A stretch of 64,000 bases of DNA, taken from positions 124,001 to 188,000 of the forward strand of contig NZ_JABFFR010000025.1 in assembly GCF_013423485.1 (NCBI RefSeq), in the 5' to 3' direction. Shown piece after piece: positions 23,570 to 32,083 of the stretch. Below the pieces are notes generated by a model. The model had not been told where the DNA came from, did not search any database, and saw only the letters and a program-made list of their open reading frames with translations. The stretch is from Azospirillum oleiclasticum (GTDB lineage Bacteria > Pseudomonadota > Alphaproteobacteria > Azospirillales > Azospirillaceae). A program made the translations under genes and the position numbers. Each line of letters opens with the position of its first letter. Position 1 is the first letter of the stretch.

Positions 23570-25071
23570 GGTCCGAACTCCCCATAGCGGGTGAAGGGAA
23601 AGGGGGATGCGGCGAGGCACTGGCAGAAGGCCGCGGTGTGCGGTGCCAGCGCCTCGGCCAGCGCCTTGCGCTCACCCACCGTGGCGCGGATGCGCTCGAC
23701 CGTGCTCTCGACGCGGGCGCGCAAGGTGTCGAGATCGACCAGGGTCGGCCGCCCGTCCTCCACCACCGTGCGCCCGCCGACCATCACACGGCGGACCGCG
23801 GCGCCGTTCTCCACGAACAGCATCTGCACGAGCGGGTCGTTGAGCGGCAGGTAGTTGACGTGCCGCAGGTCGAGGAAGGCGAGGTCGGCGAGGTAGCCGG
23901 GGGCGATGCGGCCGAGCCGGCCGGCGAAGCCCATGCTGGCCGCCCCGTCCTCGGTCGCCATGCGCAGCACCTCGCGCGCCGTCAGCCAACGTTCCGGGTC
24001 CGGTCCCATGGCGTGGCTGATCAGGGCCGCCGTGCGCATCGCCTCGAACATGTTCAGCCCGTCGGCGCAGCTCGACGCGTCGGTGCCGAGGCCGACCGTG
24101 ATGCCCCGCTCCAGCATGCGCCGGGCGCGGGCGAGGCCGGAGCCGAGGCGCAGGTTGCTGCCGGGGTTGTGGGCGATGGCGGCCCCGCGTGCCGCGATGC
24201 GGTCGAGATCGGCGTCGTCCACCCACACCGCGTGGGCAGCGGTGAAGCGCTCGTTCAGCAGGCCGGCGGCATCGACCCGCGCCGTCAGGCTCTCGCCGTA
24301 GCGGGACAGGCCTGCCACCGCCTGCACCTTGGATTCGGCCAGATGCATGTGCGTGCGCAGACCCGTCTCCGCCGACAGCTCGGCGCAGGCGCGCATCAGC
24401 CCGTCGGAGCAGTGCAGCGGGATGGTGGGGGCGAGGCCGAGGGGGGCGGTGTCGGCGTCGAACGGCCAGTCCCGCGCCACCCGCCGCATCGCCTCCACCA
24501 GCGCCTCGGGACCGGCGAAGCGGATCGCCTCCACCTGCGGACGGAGGGTTTCGGGCAGCGCGTCCTTCAGGCCGGGGATGGCGCCCCACAGGCCGGTGTC
24601 GGCCAGCATCGGCATCATCTGCACCCGCATGCCGGCGTCGACGTGGCCTTGCGCGGCGGCGGCGATTCCCTCCGGCGAGGGCATGGGGATCTCGTTGTGC
24701 AGGTCCACCGCCGCCGTGCAGCCCTTGGTCAGCATCTCCACCGCGCCGAGCTGGGCGGCGATGTAGCGGTCCTCCGGCGTCAGCAGGGCGTTGGTCCAGG
24801 GGCCGTGGTTCAGGTGCAGCTCCAGCGTCCAGCGATCGTGCACCCCCTTGGCGAAGGCGAGGTGGCTGTGGGTGTGGGCGTTGACCAGACCGGGGATCAC
24901 CATGCAGCCGACGGCGTCCAGCCGCTCCGCATCCTCCGGTCCCGGTGCGCCCGGCGGCAGCACGGCGGCGATGCGGCCGTCCTCGATCAGCAGGTCGGCG
25001 AAGGGGGCATCGGGTGTTTCGGCGTCGAGCAGGCGGGCGCCGTCGATGCGCAGGGGGCGGCGGCCGGTCAT
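23566..25071 (-). CDS. Amidohydrolase, TrzA/8-oxoguanine-deaminase-like (COG0402)
   Basis: 501-aa metal-dependent deaminase or hydrolase with a TIM barrel. Metal and substrate residues are His66 and His68 (NAHTHSHLA), His243 and Glu246 (HMHLAES), His280 (TAAHAVW) and Asp331 (GLGTDASSC). This HxH-His-x2-Glu-His-Asp pattern belongs to the mononuclear deaminase subgroup (cytosine, guanine, hydroxyatrazine and related). The start at 25071 overlaps the ATPase gene as ATGA. Placed directly before a ring-opening amidohydrolase, it probably removes an amino group from the ring before opening. Confidence 0.88.
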   Translation of the reverse strand: MTGRRPLRIDGARLLDAETPDAPFADLLIEDGRIAAVLPPGAPGPEDAERLDAVGCMVIPGLVNAHTHSHLAFAKGVHDRWTLELHLNHGPWTNALLTPEDRYIAAQLGAVEMLTKGCTAAVDLHNEIPMPSPEGIAAAAQGHVDAGMRVQMMPMLADTGLWGAIPGLKDALPETLRPQVEAIRFAGPEALVEAMRRVARDWPFDADTAPLGLAPTIPLHCSDGLMRACAELSAETGLRTHMHLAESKVQAVAGLSRYGESLTARVDAAGLLNERFTAAHAVWVDDADLDRIAARGAAIAHNPGSNLRLGSGLARARRMLERGITVGLGTDASSCADGLNMFEAMRTAALISHAMGPDPERWLTAREVLRMATEDGAASMGFAGRLGRIAPGYLADLAFLDLRHVNYLPLNDPLVQMLFVENGAAVRRVMVGGRTVVEDGRPTLVDLDTLRARVESTVERIRATVGERKALAEALAPHTAAFCQCLAASPFPFTRYGEFGP

Positions 25072-26177
25072 TGCGGCAGGTCCCCGGCCACGGGCACGCA
25101 ATCGGCGGGGGCGACGGCGACCGCGACCGTATCGCCGGGGGCGGGCAGCGGCCGACCGTCGGCCTTCACCACCGCCTCCAGCCGCCGTCCTTCCGGCAGC
25201 GTCAGGTCGAAGCGCAGATCGGCGCCCAGATAGTGCAGGCGGGTGACGGTGGCCGGCAGCCGGTTGAAATCGCCGTCCAGTTCGGTACCGGCTTCGACCA
25301 CATGCAGCCGCTCCGGCCGAACGGCAACGCCGGACGGGGCCGGCGCGCCCACCCGCGGATCCGGCAGGCGCACCCGCAGCGCCAGCCCCTCGGTGGTGCG
25401 GAACAGGGCGGAGCCGTCCGGCAGCGCCGACTCCACCACACCGTCGAACCAGTTGCAGCGGCCGAGGAAGGAGGCCACGAAGGCGTTCTCCGGCCGCTCA
25501 TAGAGGCTGCGGGGCGGGCCGATCTGCTGGATGCGGCCGTGGTTCATCAGGACGATGCGGTCGGCCATGGCGATGGCCTCCTCCTGGTCGTGGGTGACGA
25601 TGAGGGTGGTGGTGCCGGCCGCCGACAGGATCTCCCGCAGCTCGTGCCGCAGGTCGTGGCGCAGCCGGGCGTCCAGGTTGGACAGCGGCTCGTCCAGCAG
25701 CATCACCGACGGGTTGGGGGCGAGCGCCCGGGCCATGGCGACGCGTTGCTGCTGCCCGCCGCTGAGCTGCGACGGCCGCCGCTCGTCCAGCCCGTCGAGC
25801 CGGACGAGGCGCAGCACCTCCCGCCGTCGCCGCTCGCGTTCGGCTTTCGGCACGCCGCGGCGCTTCATGCCGTACTCGACGTTCTCCGCGACCGTCATGT
25901 GCGGGAAGAGCGCGTAGTCCTGGAAGACCAGCCCGATGTTGCGCTCGTAGGGGCGGGCGTTGCTCATGTCGCGGCCGTCGATGGCGACGACGCCGGCGTC
26001 CGGCCGCTCGAAGCCGGCGAGGATGCGGAGCGTGGTGGTCTTGCCGCAGCCGCTGGGGCCGAGCAGCGCCACGCACTCTCCGCGTTTGAGCTCGAAGGAC
26101 ACGCGGTCGAGCGCCGCCGTGCGGCCGTAGCGCTTGGAGATGTTCTGGATGTCGACAACGGGCTGTGATGCGGTCAT
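25068..26177 (-). CDS. ABC transporter ATP-binding protein (PotA type)
   Basis: 369-aa ATPase of the second importer. Walker A GPSGCGKTTT, Q-loop FQDYALFPHMTV, signature LSGGQQQRVAMARA, Walker B LLDEPLSNLD and switch TVTHDQEEA-like VTHDQEEA are intact; a C-terminal TOBE domain ends in VAVAPADCVPVAGDLPQ. It overlaps the permease upstream and the amidohydrolase downstream, each by ATGA. Confidence 0.93.
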   Translation of the reverse strand: MTASQPVVDIQNISKRYGRTAALDRVSFELKRGECVALLGPSGCGKTTTLRILAGFERPDAGVVAIDGRDMSNARPYERNIGLVFQDYALFPHMTVAENVEYGMKRRGVPKAERERRRREVLRLVRLDGLDERRPSQLSGGQQQRVAMARALAPNPSVMLLDEPLSNLDARLRHDLRHELREILSAAGTTTLIVTHDQEEAIAMADRIVLMNHGRIQQIGPPRSLYERPENAFVASFLGRCNWFDGVVESALPDGSALFRTTEGLALRVRLPDPRVGAPAPSGVAVRPERLHVVEAGTELDGDFNRLPATVTRLHYLGADLRFDLTLPEGRRLEAVVKADGRPLPAPGDTVAVAVAPADCVPVAGDLPQ

Positions 26178-26995
26178 GAGCGGTAGATTCCGTAGCCGAT
26201 GACGCGGTCCAGCCCGACGAGGCGGTCGAGCACCAGGATCGCCACGGCGGTGAGGCCGACGAAGAGGGCGGAGACGGCGGCGATGGTCAGGTTCAGGTTG
26301 GCCCGCATCTCCGCCACCAGAGCCACCGGCAGGGTGGTGGTGAAGGGATCGGACAGGAACAGGCTGACCGCCACCTCGTCGAAGGACAGCACGAAGGCGA
26401 AGAGCGCGCCGGACAGGATGCCGGTGCGGGCCAGCGGCATCACCACGTCGAGGTAGGCGCGGAACTCGCTGGCTCCCAGGATCATGGCCGCCTCGACCAG
26501 CGAGCGGCGGATGCCGACCAGCGCCGCCAGCGTGGCGCGCAGCGTGAAGGGCAGGGTGATGATGATGTGGCCGAACAGCAGCCGCCACCAGCCGTCGCGC
26601 ACCCCCAGCGTGGCGCAGAGCGCCAGGATGGAGAAGCCCACGACGACCGTCGGCACGAACTTGGGCGACAGGAACAGGGTCTCCAGCGCGTCGCGGCCGG
26701 GGAAGCGGAAGCGGTCGAGGAAGACCGCCGCCATGCCCCCGGCCACCACCGAGACGCCGGTCGCCAGCAGCCCGATCTGCAGGCTGACCCACAGCCCGTC
26801 GAGATAGGCGGTGTTCTCCCACAGCGCCTCGTACCAGTGCAGCGACAGGGACGGCGGCGGGAAGGGGCCGATGTACTCCCGGGCGTCGAACGACATCACC
26901 ACCGACACCGCCAGCGGGATCACCAGGAACAGCACCGCCGTGCCGAACAGCAGCACGAAGAGAACGGACGCGACGACATCCCCCAGCCGCTTCAC
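26174..26995 (-). CDS. ABC transporter permease (PotC-like)
   Basis: 273-aa membrane subunit with six predicted helices and the EAA loop VEAAMILGASEFRAYLDVVM. The GTG start at 26995 (VKRLGDVVASV) overlaps the preceding permease as GTGA, and its stop overlaps the ATPase. It pairs with the 26992-27855 permease. Confidence 0.92.
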   Translation of the reverse strand: MKRLGDVVASVLFVLLFGTAVLFLVIPLAVSVVMSFDAREYIGPFPPPSLSLHWYEALWENTAYLDGLWVSLQIGLLATGVSVVAGGMAAVFLDRFRFPGRDALETLFLSPKFVPTVVVGFSILALCATLGVRDGWWRLLFGHIIITLPFTLRATLAALVGIRRSLVEAAMILGASEFRAYLDVVMPLARTGILSGALFAFVLSFDEVAVSLFLSDPFTTTLPVALVAEMRANLNLTIAAVSALFVGLTAVAILVLDRLVGLDRVIGYGIYRS

Positions 26996-27855
26996 CGGAC
27001 ACCCCCCGCCGCCGGCCACAGCCGGCGGATCACCGCGGTCAGCCCGAAGACGATGCCGAAGGACAGCACCAGCATGATGATCCCGATGGCGGCACCCGAC
27101 GGAAAATTCGCGATCTCCGAGAAGCGGATGTACATGAGGTTGGAGACGAACAGCACCACCCCGCGCCCGAGGATCAGCGGAACCACGAAGTTGCTGATGC
27201 ACATGGCGAACGCGATCAGGAAGGCCGACAGCAGCCCCGGCACCGCCAGCGGCAGCACCACCCCCGTCACCGCCCGCCAGCGCGGGGCACCCAGCGCCAT
27301 CGCCGCCTCCTCCAGCCGCGGGTTGATGTTCTGCACCGTGCCGATCAGCGTCAGCGCCACGATGGGCAGCACGAAATGCAGGAGACCGACCATCACCTGC
27401 ACCTCCGCGAAGGCCGCACTCGACGCCGATGTGCCGAAAAGCTGGGCGATGCCCTTCAGTGGCCCGGTGGGCCCGTAGGCCATCAGGATGGCGTAGAGCC
27501 GCGCCACCACGCTGAGGAACAGCATGGCGATCAGCAGCCCCAGGATGCCCTTGCGCAAGCCCCGCCGCGGCGTGCGCGCCGCGACATAGGCGATGGGGAA
27601 GGCGAAGATCAGGGCCAGCAGGCTGACCAGCGCGCCGATCCGGAACGTCTCCCAAAAATACAGCGCGTAGGCGGGGTTCAGCAGCTCCGCGTAGTTGGCG
27701 AGGGTGAGCGGGCGGTCGGCCTGCCCGCCGACCCGGCCGCCCACGAACTCACGCAGGCTTTCCAGCGCCAGCAGCCCGAGCGGGGCGACCATCAGGCCGC
27801 CCAGCAGCAGGCCGCCCGGCACCAGCAGCAGCCAGGCCGCCGGTGTTGGGCGCAT
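26992..27855 (-). CDS. ABC transporter permease (PotB-like)
   Basis: 287-aa membrane subunit. The EAA loop is EEAAMALGAPRWRAVTGVVL. MRPTPAAWLLLVP at 27855 is taken as the start because it falls 5 bp after the binding-protein stop; an in-frame ATG at 27897 would lie inside that gene. A first helix follows directly (GGLLLGGLMVAPLGLLAL). Confidence 0.9.
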   Translation of the reverse strand: MRPTPAAWLLLVPGGLLLGGLMVAPLGLLALESLREFVGGRVGGQADRPLTLANYAELLNPAYALYFWETFRIGALVSLLALIFAFPIAYVAARTPRRGLRKGILGLLIAMLFLSVVARLYAILMAYGPTGPLKGIAQLFGTSASSAAFAEVQVMVGLLHFVLPIVALTLIGTVQNINPRLEEAAMALGAPRWRAVTGVVLPLAVPGLLSAFLIAFAMCISNFVVPLILGRGVVLFVSNLMYIRFSEIANFPSGAAIGIIMLVLSFGIVFGLTAVIRRLWPAAGGVR

Positions 27856-27860
27856 CCCCG

Positions 27861-28955
27861 TCAGGCCCGGAGCAGAGGGACGATTTCCGTTTCCCACCGC
27901 TTCGCCCAGTCGTTCACCTGGGCGGACAGGTAGCCGAAATCGGCGACGTGGGCGTATTGCGCCAGCTCGTCCGGGGTGTAGTAGAAGTCGGCCGCCTTCT
28001 CCCCGACCTTGGCCTTGGGGTTGGTCGGGCCGGACCCCAGCGGGATGTTGTACATCTCGTTGACGTCGGCGCGGGCGAAATGGTTGGCGAAGCGCTTGGC
28101 CGCCTCGGTCCGGTCGCTCTTCAGGATGCCGAAGCCCTCGTTGTAGAGGAAACCCTTGTTGTCCTTCAGCCGGTTGAGGATGGTGACCGGGAAGCGGTCC
28201 TTCACCACCGACCAGCCGCCGTTGTTGAAGAAGGCGACCGACACGTCGCCGGCGCTCATGGCGTTGATGAATTCGGAGTTGTTGTTGATCACGCGGCCGA
28301 TGTTGCCGCGCTTGGCCAGCTCCTTCAGGAACTCCCAGCCCGGCTCGACGTTGCGCTCGTCGCCGCCGCGCTGCATCGCCAGGGTGACAAGCAGCAGGCC
28401 GGTCAGGTTGACCGGGTAGGGCACGCAGATCTTGCCCTTGAAGCGCGGTTCCAGAAGCTGCTCGATGCTCTCGATGGGCTTGTCGACGAGATCCTTGCGG
28501 TAGCCCCAGAAGGCGCCGGCGGTGCTGAGCGGCACGCTCATCAACTGGCCCTTGGCGTTCTTCTGGAAGAAGATCTCCGGGATCTCCTTCAGGTTCGGCA
28601 TCTCCGCCACGCTGACCGGCTCCAGCCAGTCCTCCTTGATCATCGCGGAGAAGACCGGATCCCAGCAGGAGATGACGTGGTAGGGGACGTTGGGCCAGTT
28701 CGGCTTGATCTTGGCGACGATCGCCATGGCGCCGCCGGCGTGCAGTTCCCAGGCGATGCGGTCGCCCGTCTCCTTCTCATAGGGGGCGACGATCTTCTTC
28801 GACACGTCGATCCAGGCGGCGCCCCACTGCACCACCATCAGGTTGGTGCCGGCGGCCTGCGCCGGCCTCACCAGCCCCGGTCCGGCCACCGCCGCCGTCG
28901 TGCCGGCGAGAGCCGCACCCTTCATCCACTGGCGCCGCGTCAATCCGCTCGTCAT
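27861..28955 (-). CDS. ABC transporter substrate-binding protein, Tat-exported
   Basis: 364-aa binding protein of the PotD/spermidine-putrescine class. The N-terminus has a twin-arginine motif (LTRRQWMKGAA) and a cleavage region near VRPAQAAG, so it is probably exported folded by Tat. The mature protein has the family's SBP_bac_8 pattern (YRKDLVDKPIESIEQLLEP, FKGKICVPYPVN). It is the first gene of the operon 28955-20953. The operator at 29098-29109 is in its promoter region, about 143 bp upstream, linking it to the GntR gene at 29125-29865. Confidence 0.9.
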   Translation of the reverse strand: MTSGLTRRQWMKGAALAGTTAAVAGPGLVRPAQAAGTNLMVVQWGAAWIDVSKKIVAPYEKETGDRIAWELHAGGAMAIVAKIKPNWPNVPYHVISCWDPVFSAMIKEDWLEPVSVAEMPNLKEIPEIFFQKNAKGQLMSVPLSTAGAFWGYRKDLVDKPIESIEQLLEPRFKGKICVPYPVNLTGLLLVTLAMQRGGDERNVEPGWEFLKELAKRGNIGRVINNNSEFINAMSAGDVSVAFFNNGGWSVVKDRFPVTILNRLKDNKGFLYNEGFGILKSDRTEAAKRFANHFARADVNEMYNIPLGSGPTNPKAKVGEKAADFYYTPDELAQYAHVADFGYLSAQVNDWAKRWETEIVPLLRA

Positions 28956-29097
28956 CCCGTGCCTCCATCCCGTTCGTGCAATCCCTGTGTACGAACGGGA
29001 TTACAAGAAGCGTGCCAGAAGCGGAGCGATTGGGAATCAACAGGCGCCCGGTTCATAAGCCATCATGTGCGCATTTCGTGTGCATCACGATGGCTAG

Positions 29098-29109
29098 ATT
29101 GGATACAAT
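29098..29109. promoter_or_regulatory. GntR operator 1 (upstream of the binding-protein operon)
   Basis: ATTGGATACAAT matches its own reverse complement at 10 of 12 positions and has the form of FCD-GntR operators (ATTGTATACAAT-like). It recurs at 29902-29913 and 30058-30069, the other two promoter regions of this regulator neighbourhood. Confidence 0.6.
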
Positions 29110-29124
29110 CTGGACTCCGATTGC

Positions 29125-29865
29125 TCACCCACGGGTGAACACACTGGTGAAATCGACGGCCGGCGGGCGGTCGTCCGGGAAGCGCAGTCGGCGCTCCACC
29201 GCTTGCAGATGCTCGGTCATCATCGCGACGCTGCCGGCCGCATCGCGCGCGGCGATGCGGTCGACCAGCGCCTCGTGCTCATCGACCGAGCAGAGCGGCG
29301 CCTCCCGCGTGTCGTAGAGCATGTTGATCAGCGTCGTCTGCGCCACGAGCTGGGCGATGAAGCGGGCCAGCGAGCGGTTCCCGGCGAGTGCGGCCAGCAC
29401 CAGATGGAACTCCGCGATCAGCCGGCGGGCGGTGCCGCGCTCCTCGCCGGCCAGCGCCGCCTTCTGGCTCGCCACATGGGCGCGCAATGCCGATAGGTCG
29501 GCCGGCGTGTGGTGCAGGGCCACCATGGTGACCACGTCGGCCTCCACCAGACGGCGGGCGGCGTAGATGTCGTTGGCGTCGCGCCGCGTCGGCCGGGCGA
29601 CGAAGGCACCGCGGTTCTTGAACATCTCCACCACGCCGGCGAAGGCGAGCTGGCGCAGGCTCTGGCGGATGCGGGTGCGGCTGACCTGGAAGACGACCGC
29701 GAGCTGGTCCTCCCCCAGCTTGGTGCCGGGCGGGAGCTTGCCGTCCTGGATGGCGTCGAAGATCGACACGTAGATGTCGTCGTCGGCAGGCGCCGCGAAG
29801 GCGGCGGCGTTGATCGACCGCAGCATCGGCAGGGTGTCGTCGCCGGGGTCGCTTCGTCTGGGCAT
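29125..29865 (-). CDS. GntR family regulator, FCD (FadR) subgroup
   Basis: 246-aa regulator. The wHTH (about 30-95) reads YVSIFDAIQDGKLPPGTKLG and FQVSRTRIRQSLRQLAFAG; note RTRIRQ where most relatives have RTPVRE. The FCD domain follows with its metal-site His/Asp residues (EFHLVLAALAG, SVDEHEALVDRI). The start MPRRSD leaves the operator at 29902-29913 in its own promoter, implying autoregulation. The same site also flanks both neighbouring operons, so it probably represses an ABC transporter/amidohydrolase operon and the TTT operon together. The effector is unknown, perhaps a pathway intermediate. Confidence 0.9.
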   Translation of the reverse strand: MPRRSDPGDDTLPMLRSINAAAFAAPADDDIYVSIFDAIQDGKLPPGTKLGEDQLAVVFQVSRTRIRQSLRQLAFAGVVEMFKNRGAFVARPTRRDANDIYAARRLVEADVVTMVALHHTPADLSALRAHVASQKAALAGEERGTARRLIAEFHLVLAALAGNRSLARFIAQLVAQTTLINMLYDTREAPLCSVDEHEALVDRIAARDAAGSVAMMTEHLQAVERRLRFPDDRPPAVDFTSVFTRG

Positions 29866-29901
29866 GGCGGGTGCGGTGCCGTGATTGGTGGGAACCGACC
29901 T

Positions 29902-29913
29902 ATCGTATCCAAC
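29902..29913. promoter_or_regulatory. GntR operator 2 (gntR promoter)
   Basis: ATCGTATCCAAC is the reverse complement of GTTGGATACGAT and shares TTGGATAC(A/G)AT with the other two sites. It lies 37 bp before the GntR start codon on the minus strand. The 29866-30119 gap otherwise holds no supported gene. Confidence 0.55.
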
Positions 29914-30057
29914 CCGCGCGCTGATTGCACGCACACCGTTGATGGGCATCCCTGCGGCCAATTGCATCGCGCTCGAACGAATGCCCGTCGCTTGGGCAGG
30001 GAGTGGCGTCAAAGTGCGCATATCTCCGTATGAAAGCTGCGCCAACCTGTGTGAATG

Positions 30058-30069
30058 ATTGGATACGAT
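30058..30069. promoter_or_regulatory. GntR operator 3 (tctBAC promoter)
   Basis: ATTGGATACGAT, followed by CTGGCATCCG, closely parallels site 1 with its following CTGGACTCCG. It is 51 bp upstream of the tctB start on the plus strand. Confidence 0.6.
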
Positions 30070-30119
30070 CTGGCATCCGTCTTGCTACCAGCCTGGCAAC
30101 AGACTGGAAGGGGGCGGAC

Positions 30120-30587
30120 ATGCGCGCGGATCTCGCGCTCTCCATCGTCGTGATGCTCACGGGCGCGGTCGCGCTGGCGATCCTGCCGCAGCAGATCGCC
30201 GGCTACGGCTACGACAGCATCAGCGACATGCGCTCGCCGGTGGTCTTCCCGGCGGTGTCGGCCGCCCTGCTGATGCTGCTGGGCGCGGTGCTGGGGCTTG
30301 GCACGCTGGCGCGAGGCGCCGCGACCGCCGCCGGGGGCGAGGGCACCCGGCCGGGCATCCGCACCGCCGCGGTCTTCGTCATCATCGTCGGTTACGTGGC
30401 GGCCGTGCCCTGGATCGGGCTGCCGGTGGCGAGCTTCATCACCTTCCTGCTGATGTCCCTCGCCTTCGGCTACCGGCGCCCGCTGCCGATGGTGCTGGTC
30501 GCGGTCGGGACCATCGCGCTGGTGCTCTACCTGTTCGGCCATCTGCTCCTGATCGTCTTTCCCGTGCCGAAGGTGACGCTGTGGTGA
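30120..30587 (+). CDS. Tripartite tricarboxylate transporter small subunit (TctB)
   Basis: 155-aa membrane protein with four predicted helices, the small subunit of a TTT importer. Typical features are MRADLALSIVVMLTGAVALA at the N-terminus, RSPVVFPAVSAALLMLLGA, and the last helices around LPMVLVAVGTIALVLYLFGH. It starts after a GGAAGGGGGCGG site and its stop overlaps tctA as GTGA. The substrate of the system is a carboxylate or related acid taken up with a sodium or proton gradient. Confidence 0.9.
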   Translation: MRADLALSIVVMLTGAVALAILPQQIAGYGYDSISDMRSPVVFPAVSAALLMLLGAVLGLGTLARGAATAAGGEGTRPGIRTAAVFVIIVGYVAAVPWIGLPVASFITFLLMSLAFGYRRPLPMVLVAVGTIALVLYLFGHLLLIVFPVPKVTLW

Positions 30588-32083
30588 TCGACAGCCTGCT
30601 CGCCGGGCTCGCCTTCCTGGCGAACCCCTGGACCATCCTGGCCGCCGGTTTCGGGCTGGTGGTCGGCATCGTCGTCGGGGCGCTGCCGGGGCTGACCGCC
30701 ACCATGGCGGTGGCGGTGCTCTCGCCCTTCACCTTCTTCATGGACGCCGCCATCGGCATCCCGTTCCTGCTGGGCGTCTACAAGGCCGCCATCTACGCCG
30801 GCTCCATCCCCGCCATCACCATCAACACGCCGGGCACCGCCGCGGCGGCGGCCACGGCGCTGGACGGGCATTGGCTCGCCCGCCGGGGACAGGCACGCAA
30901 GGCGCTGGAGATGAGCCTTTACGCCTCGGTCTTCGGCGACCTGTTCGCGACCTTCGTGCTGATCTTCGCGGCGACGGCGCTGGCCACGGTGGCGCTGCGT
31001 TTCGGCGCACCGGAGTTCGCCGCCCTGTTCCTCTTCTCCCTGACCATGATCGCGGCGGTCAGCGGCGGCAGCATGGTCAAGGGGCTGATCAGCGCCGCCA
31101 TCGGCGTGTTCATCGCCTGCATCGGGCTCGACCCGATGTCCGGCTACAACCGATTCACCTTCGGCTCGGTCGACCTGATGGGCGGCGTGTCGCTGGTGCC
31201 GCTGCTGATCGGCATGTTCGCGCTGAGCGAGATCCTGATCCGCAGCGAGTCCCTGGCAACCGGGGCTGCCGACGCCGCGATCGGGCGCGAGCGCCTGAGC
31301 TGGGCCGAGTTCCGGGCCGTGCTGCCCACCCTGGTGCGCTCGTCCGGCATCGGCGCCTTCATCGGCGCGCTGCCCGGCCTGGGGGCGGAAATCTCCTGCT
31401 GGATCGCCTACGGCGTCGCCAAGCGCCGCTCCAAACGCCCGCAGGAGTACGGCCGCGGCTCGCTGGAGGGCATCGCGGCGGCGGAATCCGGCAACAACGC
31501 GGTGTGTCCGGCGGCGTTGGTGCCGCTGCTGGTCTTCGGCATCCCCGGCGACACGGTGACCGCCATCCTGCTTGGCGCCTTCATGGCGCAGGGGCTGACG
31601 CCAGGGCCGATGCTGTTCGAGAGCCACGGCGCCACCGTCTACGGCCTGTTCGCCATCCTGCTGGCGACCAACGTGATGCTGCTGGGCTTCGGCCTTCTCG
31701 CGGTGCGCTGGCTGCCGCGCATCACGCTGCTGCCGGACGGGCTGCTGTTCCCCGCCGTGACCATCCTGTGCTTCGCCGGGGCCTACTCGGTCAACTCCAG
31801 CCTGTTCGACGTCTTCGTCATGGTGGCGGGCGGGGGTGCCGGCTACCTGATGCGCAAGACCGGCGTGCCGGTGCCGCCGCTGGTCATCGGGCTGCTGCTG
31901 GCCCCGGGGCTGGAGAACAGCCTGCGCCAGACCATGATGCTGTCCGACAACAGCCTGTCCATCTTCGTCGAGCGCCCGATCGCCGCCGGCATCCTGGCGC
32001 TGATCGCGCTGGTCGTGCTCGGGGCCGCCGCGCGCAACGTGACGATCCCCAACCTGTTCCGTGTCCAGTGGAGGTTCAAGTGA
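30584..32083 (+). CDS. Tripartite tricarboxylate transporter large subunit (TctA)
   Basis: 499-aa polytopic membrane protein with about twelve helices. The family's signatures are ALPGLTATMAVAVLSPFTFF, YAGSIPAITINTPGTAAAA and FGIPGDTVTAILLGAFMAQG. It begins with GTG at 30584, overlapping tctB, and ends overlapping tctC, so all three subunits are translated as a unit. Confidence 0.94.
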   Translation: MIDSLLAGLAFLANPWTILAAGFGLVVGIVVGALPGLTATMAVAVLSPFTFFMDAAIGIPFLLGVYKAAIYAGSIPAITINTPGTAAAAATALDGHWLARRGQARKALEMSLYASVFGDLFATFVLIFAATALATVALRFGAPEFAALFLFSLTMIAAVSGGSMVKGLISAAIGVFIACIGLDPMSGYNRFTFGSVDLMGGVSLVPLLIGMFALSEILIRSESLATGAADAAIGRERLSWAEFRAVLPTLVRSSGIGAFIGALPGLGAEISCWIAYGVAKRRSKRPQEYGRGSLEGIAAAESGNNAVCPAALVPLLVFGIPGDTVTAILLGAFMAQGLTPGPMLFESHGATVYGLFAILLATNVMLLGFGLLAVRWLPRITLLPDGLLFPAVTILCFAGAYSVNSSLFDVFVMVAGGGAGYLMRKTGVPVPPLVIGLLLAPGLENSLRQTMMLSDNSLSIFVERPIAAGILALIALVVLGAAARNVTIPNLFRVQWRFK

